Below are positions 1-7,632 of a stretch of DNA of 14,608 nt, piece by piece (the first letter of the stretch is position 1; each line of letters opens with the position of its first letter). Source of the stretch: Propionibacteriaceae bacterium (lineage in GTDB: Bacteria > Actinomycetota > Actinomycetes > Propionibacteriales > Propionibacteriaceae). The stretch is taken from positions 1 to 14,608 of the forward strand of contig DMIX01000126.1 in assembly GCA_003451975.1 (NCBI GenBank), read 5' to 3'. The translations under genes were made by a program, and so were the position numbers. A model generated the notes under the pieces. That model worked only from the letters and a program-made list of their open reading frames with translations. It had not been told where the DNA came from and ran no database searches.

Positions 1-1
1 G

Positions 2-616
2 CCGATTCCCGGGAACACCAAGGCCTTACGCCTGGTCCGCTCCGGTTCTGGGAAGGTGGTGCGGGCAGCCGTGCGGGAGCCCGAGCCCAACCGCCCGACA
101 CGTGATGCCACCTGGGACGATGCCCGTTGGGTCCAGTCGAAGGCCCAGGCATCGGAATGGTTGCCGCAGCGCGAGGACAGCCGCACCCGAGTCACGCACG
201 TTGCGACCGGCCCGGGAACGATCCGACTGTCGACGACCGCACCGGCTGGCCAAAGCCCGAGCGCACTCGCCGTCGCTGAGAGCATGGGCTCCATGCCCCG
301 GTACCAGCTGACATCAGAAGGCGACGGCCACCATCGACTCGTTGTCGCCGAGTTCCTCGCAGCGTCCGACTGCCAGAAACTTCCAGCACGCTCGACCTGG
401 CGGATCTGGGCGACAGCCGAAAGCACCAGTCCCCGGGAACTCGGGCTCGCGTCACGTGACCTCGTCCTCCCCCGCGACGCGATCGTGTACCCCGCAGAGA
501 CCGTGAGAGTCGGCGACTCGTCATTCACGGTGCGCGCCTACTGGTCAGCCCCGGGGACCTTGCGACTATCGGTGCAACGCGCCGAGACCCCCTCCATGCA
601 AGGCGCTTCGGTATGA
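2..616 (+). CDS. C-terminal part of a beta-rich protein of unknown function (5' end outside window)
   Basis: The frame is open from the left edge (codon phase starting at base 2) to a TGA at 614-616, so these 204 residues are the tail of a longer protein; an internal GTG/ATG need not be the start. I do not recognise the family. The visible part has no membrane segment and looks beta-rich, with alternating hydrophobic and polar residues. A short motif recurs: GPGTIRLS at residues 70-77 and APGTLRLS at 183-190, about 113 residues apart, which may mark two related beta-sandwich units. The stop overlaps the start of the next gene (ATGA at 613-616), so translation is probably coupled and the product probably acts in the same glycan pathway. 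Inference: a C-terminal accessory domain of a larger glycosyltransferase or polyol-phosphate transferase, since such enzymes often end in beta-sandwich domains. Confident that it is coding, not confident of function. Confidence 0.7.
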   Translation, partial: PIPGNTKALRLVRSGSGKVVRAAVREPEPNRPTRDATWDDARWVQSKAQASEWLPQREDSRTRVTHVATGPGTIRLSTTAPAGQSPSALAVAESMGSMPRYQLTSEGDGHHRLVVAEFLAASDCQKLPARSTWRIWATAESTSPRELGLASRDLVLPRDAIVYPAETVRVGDSSFTVRAYWSAPGTLRLSVQRAETPSMQGASV

Positions 617-1728
617 AGATCACCTATCTCCTGGTCACCGCCGATGCTGGCGCCGGAACCGAGAGGGCAATCATCAGCCAGGCGAATGCGATGGCGCACC
701 GTGGGCATCGCGTTGAGATTCTCAGTGTGTTCCGGGACCACGACCGCCCGCATTTCCCCATCTCACGGTCGATCCTCAGGAAATATGCCGTCGACCGCCG
801 CAACACCCACGATCTGTCGACGCAGCCGTCGCAGCTCATTCCCCCTACCTGGGACGGCCAGTTCACCGCCGCGTCGGATCAGACCTTCCCTGCCCTGTTG
901 AGATCGTGCACCGCCGACATCGTTGTCGCGCCAACCCCGCCGCTGGCAGCACTGGCCGTGCAGTTCCTGCCTGACAGCCGGAGACTCGTCCAGCAGGAGC
1001 ATCGAGCCACCCAGCTGCGAGGAACCTCTCGAGGACCTCTCGACGAGTACATTTCGCAGGTCGACTGCCTGGTCTTGCTCACCCAATCCACCAAGGACTG
1101 GGTCGTCGAGGAGTATGGCGACCGGGTGCCCCGTCTCGAGGTAATCCCGAACTCCATCCCGAGTGTCTTCCGCCCTCAGGCCTCGAGCCGAGAACACCTC
1201 ATCGTGTCGGCGGGAAGGCTCGTCGGAGGGAAACGGTTCGACCACCTCATCCGAGCATTCGCAATGACTCGGGCGCAGGCACCTGACTGGAAACTGCGCA
1301 TCTATGGCTCAGGCCCGCGGCGAGGAGACCTTCACCGGTTGATTAACGCGCTCGATCTCACCGAGATCGTCGAAATCGTGCCGAATATCACAGACATGCT
1401 GCGCGAGTGGCCAAAAGGATCCATCGCCGCTCTGACCTCAACGGCCGAGGGACTGCCCCTGGTCGGCCTCGAAGCCATTGCGGCAGGGCTCCCGTTCGTC
1501 TCCTACGACTGCCCGACCGGACCGGCCGCGATCATTCTCGACGACGTGAACGGCCGACTCGTACCTGACGGTGACCTACCCGGCTTCGCTTCGACGCTGA
1601 TCGAGCTGATGACCGACGACGCGCTGCGCACCCGCATGGGCCGGGGGGCGCGCGAGTCGGCAACACGCTTCGACGAGGTGACGATCACAGACCGATGGGA
1701 GAGACTCTTCGGCGAATTGCTGACCTAA
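613..1728 (+). CDS. Glycosyltransferase family 4 (GT-B fold)
   Basis: A 371-residue retaining glycosyltransferase of the normal family-4 length. The N-terminal Rossmann half (about 1-180) opens with a short beta strand followed by a Gly-rich loop (DAGAGTER, 11-18), where family members bind the acceptor. The donor half starts near SAGRLVGGKRFD (199-210), continues with YGSGPRRGDL (231-240), and has the family signature EGLPLVGLE: E279 and E287 form the E-x7-E pair that contacts the nucleotide sugar. No signal peptide or membrane helix is seen, so it is cytosolic, probably acting on a lipid-linked acceptor at the membrane face. Its ATG lies in the ATGA overlap with the preceding gene, which fixes the start. 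The sugar donor cannot be read from the sequence; nearby genes suggest UDP-Gal, UDP-GlcNAc/ManNAc or UDP-ManNAcA. Confidence 0.93.
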   Translation: MKITYLLVTADAGAGTERAIISQANAMAHRGHRVEILSVFRDHDRPHFPISRSILRKYAVDRRNTHDLSTQPSQLIPPTWDGQFTAASDQTFPALLRSCTADIVVAPTPPLAALAVQFLPDSRRLVQQEHRATQLRGTSRGPLDEYISQVDCLVLLTQSTKDWVVEEYGDRVPRLEVIPNSIPSVFRPQASSREHLIVSAGRLVGGKRFDHLIRAFAMTRAQAPDWKLRIYGSGPRRGDLHRLINALDLTEIVEIVPNITDMLREWPKGSIAALTSTAEGLPLVGLEAIAAGLPFVSYDCPTGPAAIILDDVNGRLVPDGDLPGFASTLIELMTDDALRTRMGRGARESATRFDEVTITDRWERLFGELLT

Positions 1729-1741
1729 GAAGACGCGGCCA

Positions 1742-1756
1742 GCAGCACTCGGCTGC
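1742..1756 (+). terminator. Weak candidate hairpin after the GT4 gene
   Basis: GCAGC at 1742-1746 can pair with GCTGC at 1752-1756 around a 5-base loop, 13 bases after the GT4 stop. An overlapping perfect palindrome GCTGCGCAGC lies at 1752-1761. There is no T-run, so intrinsic termination is uncertain. It is listed because it separates the first gene pair from galE. Confidence 0.25.
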
Positions 1757-1814
1757 GCAGCACCAGTCTCCCGCCACAGCCCGGCGCCCAGCCACAGAAC
1801 CCATCGATGGCGGG

Positions 1815-1834
1815 TTGACGCTAAACTGTCACGA
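1815..1834 (+). promoter_or_regulatory. Candidate promoter upstream of galE
   Basis: In the 163-base gap before galE the sequence TAAACT at 1822-1827 fits the TANNNT pattern of actinobacterial -10 boxes, with transcription then expected near 1834 and a leader of roughly 58 bases. TTGACG sits immediately upstream at 1815-1820, which is too close to be its -35 box; if it is a -35 box instead, no good -10 lies 17-18 bases downstream. The gap and the weak hairpin before it favour independent transcription of galE, but the exact boxes are a guess. Confidence 0.3.
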
Positions 1835-1891
1835 GCATGCCCGCGCTAGTAGAGCCCCAATTCAGAAGTTCCCGAGATTGAGTCGTTTCCT

Positions 1892-2893
1892 ATGAAGATC
1901 CTCATCACCGGGGGAGCCGGGTTCATTGGCTCGACCATTGCTTCTGCGTGTTCGGATGCTGGCCACGAACCGGTCATCATTGATGATCTGTCCCAAGGGA
2001 TTCGCGCGTTCGCTGCGCGGTTCCCGTTCTACGAGGGCGACTATGGCGACGATCGTCTCTTAGAACGAGTCTTTTCGGATCATCCGACCATTTCTGCGGC
2101 AGTGCACTGCGCCGCGCATACCGTCGTATCGGACTCGGTGGCAGACCCCATCCGTTACTATCAAAACAACATTTCAGGGCTTCCTGCCTTTGTTGCGACG
2201 CTACTCAAGTTTGGCTGTACTCGGCTTCTCTTCAGTTCGTCTGCCGCAATCTATATGAATCCTCGTTCCACTCTGGTGGTTACCGAACAATCGCCACTGG
2301 ATCCGCAGAGCCCCTACGCGGCCACCAAGATGATGGCAGAGCGGCTGCTCGCCGATGCAGCAGCGGCGACGGCCTTGCGGGTGATATCTCTGCGCTACTT
2401 CAATCCGATTGGAAGCGACCCGGAGTTACGAACCGGGTTACAGCATCCCCAGCCCAGCCATGTCCTCGGCAAGATCATGTCTGCCGCGGAGACCGGGTCC
2501 CCGTTCACGGTCACCGGCACGGACTGGCCGACCCGTGATGGATCGGGACTTCGGGACTACATCCACGTATGGGACCTTGCACAGGCCCATGTGGCCGCCC
2601 TGGATGCACTCGACGCCGTAGTCAGCGACACCCAGCCAAGCGTGCCGATCAACATCGGAACCGGAAGTGGAACCACCGTGTTCGAACTCATTCGGGCCTT
2701 CGAATCAGTCACCGGGGTACAACTGAATGTGGTGAACGGACCGCGGCGCCCCGGGGATGTTGCCGGAGCCTGTGCCTCGGCAGAACTGGCGCTCACAACC
2801 CTGGGATGGCGCCCAGCATTCAGCCTCAATCGTGGCATCCATGATGCGTTGCAGTGGAGGGAGAAGTTCCTCAGGACCATGTTTGACTCTTGA
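1892..2893 (+). CDS. galE: UDP-glucose/UDP-N-acetylglucosamine 4-epimerase
   Basis: A 333-residue extended short-chain dehydrogenase/reductase of GalE type, the usual length. It interconverts UDP-Glc and UDP-Gal, or the N-acetylated pair, using tightly bound NAD. Visible motifs: the NAD-binding glycine motif at 7-13 (GGAGFIG), the Ser cluster FSSSAAIY at 114-121 whose third Ser (S117) aligns with catalytic Ser124 of E. coli GalE, the catalytic Y142 and K146 in YAATK, and RYFNPIG at 168-174. At the position of E. coli Tyr299 (human Cys307), counted in the RRPGD block at 285-289, this protein has A293. That small residue leaves room for N-acetyl groups, so UDP-GlcNAc/UDP-GalNAc epimerisation is plausible. 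The ATG has only a weak ribosome site upstream. The first 400 bases are clearly lower in G+C than neighbouring genes. It stands between its own gaps and so is probably transcribed separately or as the head of the wecB-wecC group. Confidence 0.93.
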   Translation: MKILITGGAGFIGSTIASACSDAGHEPVIIDDLSQGIRAFAARFPFYEGDYGDDRLLERVFSDHPTISAAVHCAAHTVVSDSVADPIRYYQNNISGLPAFVATLLKFGCTRLLFSSSAAIYMNPRSTLVVTEQSPLDPQSPYAATKMMAERLLADAAAATALRVISLRYFNPIGSDPELRTGLQHPQPSHVLGKIMSAAETGSPFTVTGTDWPTRDGSGLRDYIHVWDLAQAHVAALDALDAVVSDTQPSVPINIGTGSGTTVFELIRAFESVTGVQLNVVNGPRRPGDVAGACASAELALTTLGWRPAFSLNRGIHDALQWREKFLRTMFDS

Positions 2894-2981
2894 CCCAAGA
2901 GCGCCGCAGCCAGTACGACCAGGCAGTGTCCGGTTCTTACGACCGACGAATTGGGGCACATTGCGACCATGAACCGCGGCC

Positions 2982-2992
2982 CACACAGTGTG
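2982..2992. promoter_or_regulatory. Short inverted repeat upstream of wecB (possible operator)
   Basis: CACAC at 2982-2986 and GTGTG at 2988-2992 form a perfect inverted repeat around one base, about 80 bases before the wecB start in a 178-base gap. Symmetric sites of this kind can bind dimeric regulators. A TAGTTT at 2998-3003 fits TANNNT and would place the palindrome in the -10/-35 spacer, but no convincing -35 box is seen. The rest of the gap (2894-3071) holds nothing else I recognise. Confidence 0.25.
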
Positions 2993-3071
2993 TGTAGTAG
3001 TTTGAGTGAGCTGTCACGCAGACTCTCACATCGTCCGCGATTCCCCGACAACTATGGAGTGAGAAAGCACT

Positions 3072-4226
3072 TTGAAAAGAAGAGTAATGGCCGTCTACGG
3101 AACCCGGCCTGAGGCGGTCAAGCTTGCGCCCATCATCCGGCAGTTCGACGCAGATGCCCGCTTTGCACTCACCGTTGCTGTGACTGGTCAGCACCGTTCG
3201 ATGCTTGACCAGATCAATGCCGGTTTTGGTATCAGACCCGACGTCGATCTCGACGTGTTCGAGGCGGGCCAATCGCTGTGCACTCTCGCAAGCAAGACGC
3301 TGATTCGTCTGGAAAGCGCCATCAAGGCGCACCAACCCGAGGCGATCTTGGTGCAAGGAGATACCTCTTCCGCTTTCGCCGCTGCACTTGCCGGGTTCTA
3401 TACCCAGACCCCGGTCGTCCACGTCGAGGCGGGCCTGCGAACGCTCAGCATCGAGTCGCCCTATCCAGAAGAGGGGAATCGGCGACTGATCACCCGGGTT
3501 TCCGCGCTTCACCTCGCGCCGACCGAGGCCAACAAACAGAATCTGCTGGACGAGGGCGTTCCGGCCAGCGACGTTACGATCACCGGGAATCCTGTGATCG
3601 ATGCGCTCCGGATCGCTGTCGCCACCCCCTCAACCTTCACTGACCCGCAGGTCGAACGGGCAGCGATGAGCGGCTCCGTGGTACTCATCACCGCTCATCG
3701 ACGCGAGTCGTGGGGCCGTCCGATGCATGACATCGCCGAGGCCGTGCACGCGCTGTGTCTCAGTTACCCCGACGTCCACTTCGTCTTTCCGCTGCACCAC
3801 AATCCGGCAGTGCGAGCGATCTTCCAGGAACACCTGAGCGAGGTCGAGAACTGCGTGCTGACCGAGCCGTTGGACTATTTCGAACTCGCCAGTCTCCTCG
3901 CCGCCTGCAAGCTCGTCATCACCGACTCGGGTGGGATCCAGGAAGAGGCACCTGCCTTGGGTGTCCCGGTGGTCGTTCTTCGTAACGAAACCGAACGCGC
4001 CGAGGGAGTCGAGGCTGGCACCGCTGTGCTGGTCGGTACTGATCGCGCCGCGATCATCAACACAGTCAGCGAACTCCTCAGTGACTCCGCACGGCACGCC
4101 GCGATGGCGAACGCCATCAACCCCTATGGTGACGGGAAGGCCGCCGATCGAACGGTGGCGGCGACGGCCCAACTCCTGGGAGTAGGCGAACGACTTCCCG
4201 ACTTCAGCGTGAAAGAGATGCCATGA
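3072..4226 (+). CDS. wecB: UDP-N-acetylglucosamine 2-epimerase (non-hydrolysing)
   Basis: A 384-residue enzyme that converts UDP-GlcNAc to UDP-ManNAc in the cytosol, providing the substrate of the dehydrogenase that follows. The whole WecB/MnaA signature is present: GTRPEAVKLAP (10-20), VTGQHRSMLDQ (37-47), QGDT (95-98), HVEAGLRT (117-124), PEEGNRR (132-138), TGNPVIDAL (171-179), AHRRESWG (208-215) and TDSGGIQEEAP (284-294). D97, E119, E133 and H209 match the catalytic and substrate-binding Asp95, Glu117, Glu131 and His213 of the E. coli enzyme. The start is TTG at 3072 with GAGAAAG (3061-3067) just upstream; an in-frame ATG at 3087 would remove five residues of the first strand and is less likely. 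The stop overlaps the wecC start as ATGA, so the two are translationally coupled. Confidence 0.96.
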   Translation: MKRRVMAVYGTRPEAVKLAPIIRQFDADARFALTVAVTGQHRSMLDQINAGFGIRPDVDLDVFEAGQSLCTLASKTLIRLESAIKAHQPEAILVQGDTSSAFAAALAGFYTQTPVVHVEAGLRTLSIESPYPEEGNRRLITRVSALHLAPTEANKQNLLDEGVPASDVTITGNPVIDALRIAVATPSTFTDPQVERAAMSGSVVLITAHRRESWGRPMHDIAEAVHALCLSYPDVHFVFPLHHNPAVRAIFQEHLSEVENCVLTEPLDYFELASLLAACKLVITDSGGIQEEAPALGVPVVVLRNETERAEGVEAGTAVLVGTDRAAIINTVSELLSDSARHAAMANAINPYGDGKAADRTVAATAQLLGVGERLPDFSVKEMP

Positions 4227-5461
4227 ACAATCCCAGAGTCTGTGTCGTTGGGCTTGGCTACATCGGGTTGCCGACGGCGGTCGCCCTGTGCCAGGGCGGC
4301 CTTGACGTTGTTGGGCTGGAGGTCAACGAGCGAATAGTCGCCGAGGTAACCAAGGGCATCCTGCCGTTCGTCGAGCCGGGCCTCGCCGAGGCACTGAGCG
4401 AGGCTCACCGCTCCGGGCGCTTGTCGGCGACCACGCAGGCCGAGCCTGCCGACACCTTCATCCTCGCGGTCCCCACCCCCTTCCGGGACAATCACGAACC
4501 GGATCTGAGTTACATCCGTTCGGCCGTGGAAGCCATCGCTCCGGTGCTGGTGACAGACAACACGGTCATTCTCGAGTCGACCTCACCGCCTGGAACCACC
4601 GCCCTAGTCAAGACGTGGATCGAAGAACTCCGTCCCGACCTGATCACCGATGCGCATCTCGCCGTCTCACTCGCGTATTGCCCCGAGCGCGTCCTGCCAG
4701 GCCGCATCATGACCGAGTTGATCACGAATGATCGCGTGATCGGCGGCATCAACCCTGATGATGCTGAGCGTGCCGCTGCTGTCTATCGCGTCTTCTGCCA
4801 GGGAGAACTCCTGCTCACCGACGCCACGACCGCGGAGATGGTGAAGCTCGTCGAGAACTCCTTCCGTGACGTCAACATCGCGTTCGCCAACGAGTTGTCG
4901 CTCATCGCTGAGACAGTGGGAGTCGATGTCTGGGAACTGATCCGGTTGGCAAATCACCACCCAAGGGTCAACATCCTCCAGCCCGGACCCGGTGTCGGTG
5001 GCCACTGCATTGCGGTGGACCCCTGGTTCATCGTCTCCGCAGATCCAGCGAACAGTCCTCTCATCCGGACTGCGCGCGAAGTGAACGACGGCAAACCTGA
5101 CCGCGTGATCGATCAGGTACTCCAGGCGATTGAGGGCGTCGAAGCACCCGTTGTCGCCGCATTGGGAATTTCCTTCAAGCCGGACATCGACGATCTGCGC
5201 GAATCACCGGCCCGGGCCATTGTCGGGCGGCTCGCTGCACAGCTTCCTCATGCTGAAGTGCGGGTCGTAGAGCCGCACATCAACGCGCTACCGGCCGAGC
5301 TCGACGCACTGTCGAATGTGGAACTCGCATCAATAGAACAGGCCATCCCCGGCGCTGACTGCGTCGTGCTGCTTGTGGATCACACACAATTCAAAGCGAC
5401 CCGTCCCACGATTACGCCACGCACGACAGTCATCGATACCCGAGGGGCCTGGAGAAGCTGA
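4223..5461 (+). CDS. wecC: UDP-N-acetyl-D-mannosamine dehydrogenase
   Basis: A 412-residue NAD-dependent dehydrogenase of the UDP-glucose/GDP-mannose dehydrogenase superfamily. It oxidises C6 of UDP-ManNAc in two steps to UDP-ManNAcA. The N-terminal Rossmann domain starts with GLGYIGLP (10-17); the central domain carries SLAYCPERVLPGR (149-161) and the active-site Lys in EMVKLVENSFRDVN (205-218, K208, N212). The catalytic Cys262 lies in GVGGHCIAVDPWFI (257-270), the form typical of ManNAc dehydrogenases rather than UDP-glucose dehydrogenases. The C-terminal nucleotide-binding domain includes GISFKPDIDDLRESPA (315-330). Length is normal. It directly follows and overlaps wecB, which supplies its substrate, and its end faces the minus-strand glycosyltransferase with only six bases between the stops. 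Confidence 0.95.
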   Translation: MNNPRVCVVGLGYIGLPTAVALCQGGLDVVGLEVNERIVAEVTKGILPFVEPGLAEALSEAHRSGRLSATTQAEPADTFILAVPTPFRDNHEPDLSYIRSAVEAIAPVLVTDNTVILESTSPPGTTALVKTWIEELRPDLITDAHLAVSLAYCPERVLPGRIMTELITNDRVIGGINPDDAERAAAVYRVFCQGELLLTDATTAEMVKLVENSFRDVNIAFANELSLIAETVGVDVWELIRLANHHPRVNILQPGPGVGGHCIAVDPWFIVSADPANSPLIRTAREVNDGKPDRVIDQVLQAIEGVEAPVVAALGISFKPDIDDLRESPARAIVGRLAAQLPHAEVRVVEPHINALPAELDALSNVELASIEQAIPGADCVVLLVDHTQFKATRPTITPRTTVIDTRGAWRS

Positions 5462-5467
5462 CGCGGC

Positions 5468-7549
5468 CTAGGAGGACAACTCCTCGAGGAAGCTCACCGC
5501 CGCGTCGACATCACCGAGCTCGGTGTGAGCATCCGCCTGCGACACGCTGAGCATGCTTCCAGCCTCATACAGGGCCCAGATCTTGCTGCCCGAGCCTTTG
5601 TAGTCGGAGTATTTCGACGGAATGTAGGGGTTCACCCCGTGCACCGCTTTGGCCCGCGCGTCTGCGACAACCAGCCAGTCCAGCCGCGAGGCGAGGTTCA
5701 AGAACTCGAAGTAGGGCACGTAGGAGTTGACCTTCACGCAATGTGCCACGCCCGCACCGCGCACGACTCGCAACGTGTCATCAGGCTGGTTGGTGAAGAT
5801 GTGGAGCATGAATTTCGACTGGGTACGAGCCGACAGTTTTTGGAATGCTTGGAAGATGTCGCCCGGGCCCCGCGAGACATAAAAGATCCCAAAATACCCC
5901 AAATGGATTTTTCCGGGTTCAAGATGATAGTTGGAATCAACTAGGGAGTAGAAGGTCGACGGCAACACGGGGTGCGGGTCGATTCTGGAAACTTCATCGA
6001 GCCGCGCAACCAGATCAGGATCCTTCACACAGGTTCGCATCAGTTCGCGTTGCAGTGGATTCGTGAAGGTAACCTCATCGGCGAGCGCATAGGTGAAGGC
6101 CTCGACCCACTCCCACAGATTGGAATCCGGCACCGAAAACCCGCGAGCTCTCGCCGCTTGAGTTATCGACTGCACCAGCGGAGATTGCGGCAGGCTACGC
6201 ATACGCTTGTCGCCAGAAATATCCAACAGCAGCGGATCAGAGAATTCGGCGACCCAGCGGACCTGTGGGTACCGAACCTTGTATGCGGCCCCGAGAACAT
6301 GCGAGGCCGCCCACATGGAGCGGCTATAGAGGTTCTTATAGGGACCACGCTTACTGTGACGCACGCTGAGCGCCTCCAAACCCCGCGTTGCATATCGCTC
6401 GATTCCTCGCACCCGCGACCAGCTAGGCGCTTCGTGCACGACGATCCGCGTGCCCACATCAGGCTCGATCAACTTCAAGCTCAGCGGGTCATCCGGACGG
6501 GCATTTTCCATTGAGTTCTGGATCACGTCGTAAGGCTTCCCCGCCAACAGCATGCGCTTGGCCACGACAAGGCCCGAGACGTCCGCACTTGGAGGAAACG
6601 CATAAGAGGCGACCAGCGTGTCCGCCAATTCATGGTTGAGAATCGCCTTGCCGCCAAGTTCGGGCGACTGCTCCTCGATGCGCTCAAGCATCTCGCTCCG
6701 CTTGTCGACGTAGCCGCGAAGCCAGGTTCCGAGCGCCGTGGTCTGCGCCCTCTGTATACCGGTCAGCACACCGCGCCACCCTGGATGCTCAGCCCTCAGG
6801 CTCTCCAGCGCTCCCACGCAGGCAAGCCGATCCTCAGCGAACCCCTGATCCAGAGTGCGTGACGCCGAACCTTCTCTCACCGTGCGCACGTAGATCGGCA
6901 TCTCATCAAGCGGCGGGACCACAATCTCCAGCTCGTTCTGGATGAGAACCTGCGTCCAATACAGCACGTCCTGCCCCGTCCTGAGATCGGCACGGTAGGA
7001 GCAGGTCCTCGCAACATCCGTCGAAATCAGCTTGCCACCGTCGTAGGATCCGGCCACCCGAACGCCACGCAGCGTGCCCCGGCGACCCACCCACTTCAGG
7101 ACCCCACGACTGATGTAGTTGTCGAAGTTCCTGACGCCGTCGAGGCTCGTGTCGGGAACCTCTGCAAAGGCCGACAAGACCACGTTTCCAGGCTTGGCGT
7201 GAGTCAGGAGCACCTCGAGGAAATTGGGCGACACCGAGTCATCGCTGTCCACCCAGACCAAATAATCCCCCCGGGCCGCCCACATTCCCAGGTTTCGCGC
7301 CTTCGAATTACTGCCCTCGGTGAATTGAATCACTCGCAGATCAAAAGCTTCACCCGGGGCACGCTCGGTAACGTAGGCGGCCGTTCCATCATCAGGCCCG
7401 TTAACGATGAAAAGCACTTCGAATAGATCAGGGGCAAGAGTCTGCTCGCGCAGCGCCGCGAGAAGACGGTCGACCCACTCTCTGGCCCGATAGGCAGCAA
7501 CTCCGACCGTTAGCGCTACCACCGAGCCACCCGCTCTGAGTGGGTCCAT
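5468..7549 (-). CDS. Two-domain glycosyltransferase: GT2 (GT-A) followed by a GT-B-like domain
   Basis: About 693 residues from the ATG at 7547-7549; the frame also stays open to a TTG at 7621 (717 residues). I prefer the ATG because the extra 24 residues lack GT2 character and overlap the likely promoter (TAGGAT, 7588-7593). Neither start has a good ribosome site, and a GTG nine codons further in is also possible. Residues about 10-215 are a family-2 domain: TVGVAAYRAREWVDRLL opens it, VDSDDS (100-105) is the metal-binding DxD, and GQD (192-194) fits the later acidic motif. A linker of about 150 residues follows. Residues about 367-690 look like a GT-B (family-4-like) transferase: VVHEAPSW, ADEVTFTNPLQ (490-500), IHLGYFGIFYVSRG, then IPSKYSDYKGSGSKIWALYEAG (the PSK..DY..G block of GT4 donor sites; residues 643-664). 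No membrane helix is seen. A single polypeptide may therefore add two sugars in turn. Donor and acceptor are unknown. Confidence 0.88.
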   Translation of the reverse strand: MDPLRAGGSVVALTVGVAAYRAREWVDRLLAALREQTLAPDLFEVLFIVNGPDDGTAAYVTERAPGEAFDLRVIQFTEGSNSKARNLGMWAARGDYLVWVDSDDSVSPNFLEVLLTHAKPGNVVLSAFAEVPDTSLDGVRNFDNYISRGVLKWVGRRGTLRGVRVAGSYDGGKLISTDVARTCSYRADLRTGQDVLYWTQVLIQNELEIVVPPLDEMPIYVRTVREGSASRTLDQGFAEDRLACVGALESLRAEHPGWRGVLTGIQRAQTTALGTWLRGYVDKRSEMLERIEEQSPELGGKAILNHELADTLVASYAFPPSADVSGLVVAKRMLLAGKPYDVIQNSMENARPDDPLSLKLIEPDVGTRIVVHEAPSWSRVRGIERYATRGLEALSVRHSKRGPYKNLYSRSMWAASHVLGAAYKVRYPQVRWVAEFSDPLLLDISGDKRMRSLPQSPLVQSITQAARARGFSVPDSNLWEWVEAFTYALADEVTFTNPLQRELMRTCVKDPDLVARLDEVSRIDPHPVLPSTFYSLVDSNYHLEPGKIHLGYFGIFYVSRGPGDIFQAFQKLSARTQSKFMLHIFTNQPDDTLRVVRGAGVAHCVKVNSYVPYFEFLNLASRLDWLVVADARAKAVHGVNPYIPSKYSDYKGSGSKIWALYEAGSMLSVSQADAHTELGDVDAAVSFLEELSS
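5470..5484. terminator. Candidate hairpin between the convergent wecC and GT2/GT-B genes
   Basis: AGGAG at 5470-5474 pairs with CTCCT at 5480-5484 around a 5-base loop, eight bases after the wecC stop and inside the last codons of the minus-strand gene. It is followed by a short TCCTCGAGGA palindrome (5481-5490). There is no T-run. A hairpin here could limit read-through of the convergent transcripts, but this is only positional support. Confidence 0.25.
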
Positions 7550-7585
7550 GCAAGCTGGAGGGAGTCGAGCGGGTTCGGCATGTCT

Positions 7586-7629
7586 GTATCCTAATGTGAG
7601 TAGCCGGATTGCCCCATTCAAGGCAAGGA
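7586..7629. promoter_or_regulatory. Divergent promoter region and ribosome site of the methyltransferase gene
   Basis: The 83 bases between the two divergent starts hold overlapping -10-like boxes: TATCCT at 7587-7592 for the plus strand and TAGGAT at 7588-7593 for the minus strand, both TANNNT. Neither has a clear -35 box at 17-18 bases. AAGGA at 7625-7629 precedes the ATG at 7633 and supports that start. If both boxes are real, the two genes would compete for polymerase. Confidence 0.35.
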
Positions 7630-7632
7630 CAT

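Noticed and set aside
1695..1895. 66-codon open frame spanning the gap before galE
   Set aside because: It overlaps the end of the GT4 gene and the start of galE, has a biased Arg/Ala/Pro composition and no ribosome site; likely chance.
1826..3018. Shared CTGTCACG and TAGTAG words in the gaps before galE (1826-1833, 1847-1852) and wecB (3011-3018, 2995-3000)
   Set aside because: The order of the two words is reversed, and one shared 8-mer between two gaps of about 170 bases is expected by chance in a fair share of cases.
7550..7621. N-terminal extension of the GT2/GT-B protein to the TTG at 7621
   Set aside because: The extra 24 residues do not look like part of a GT2 domain, the TTG has no ribosome site, and the stretch contains a likely -10 box.
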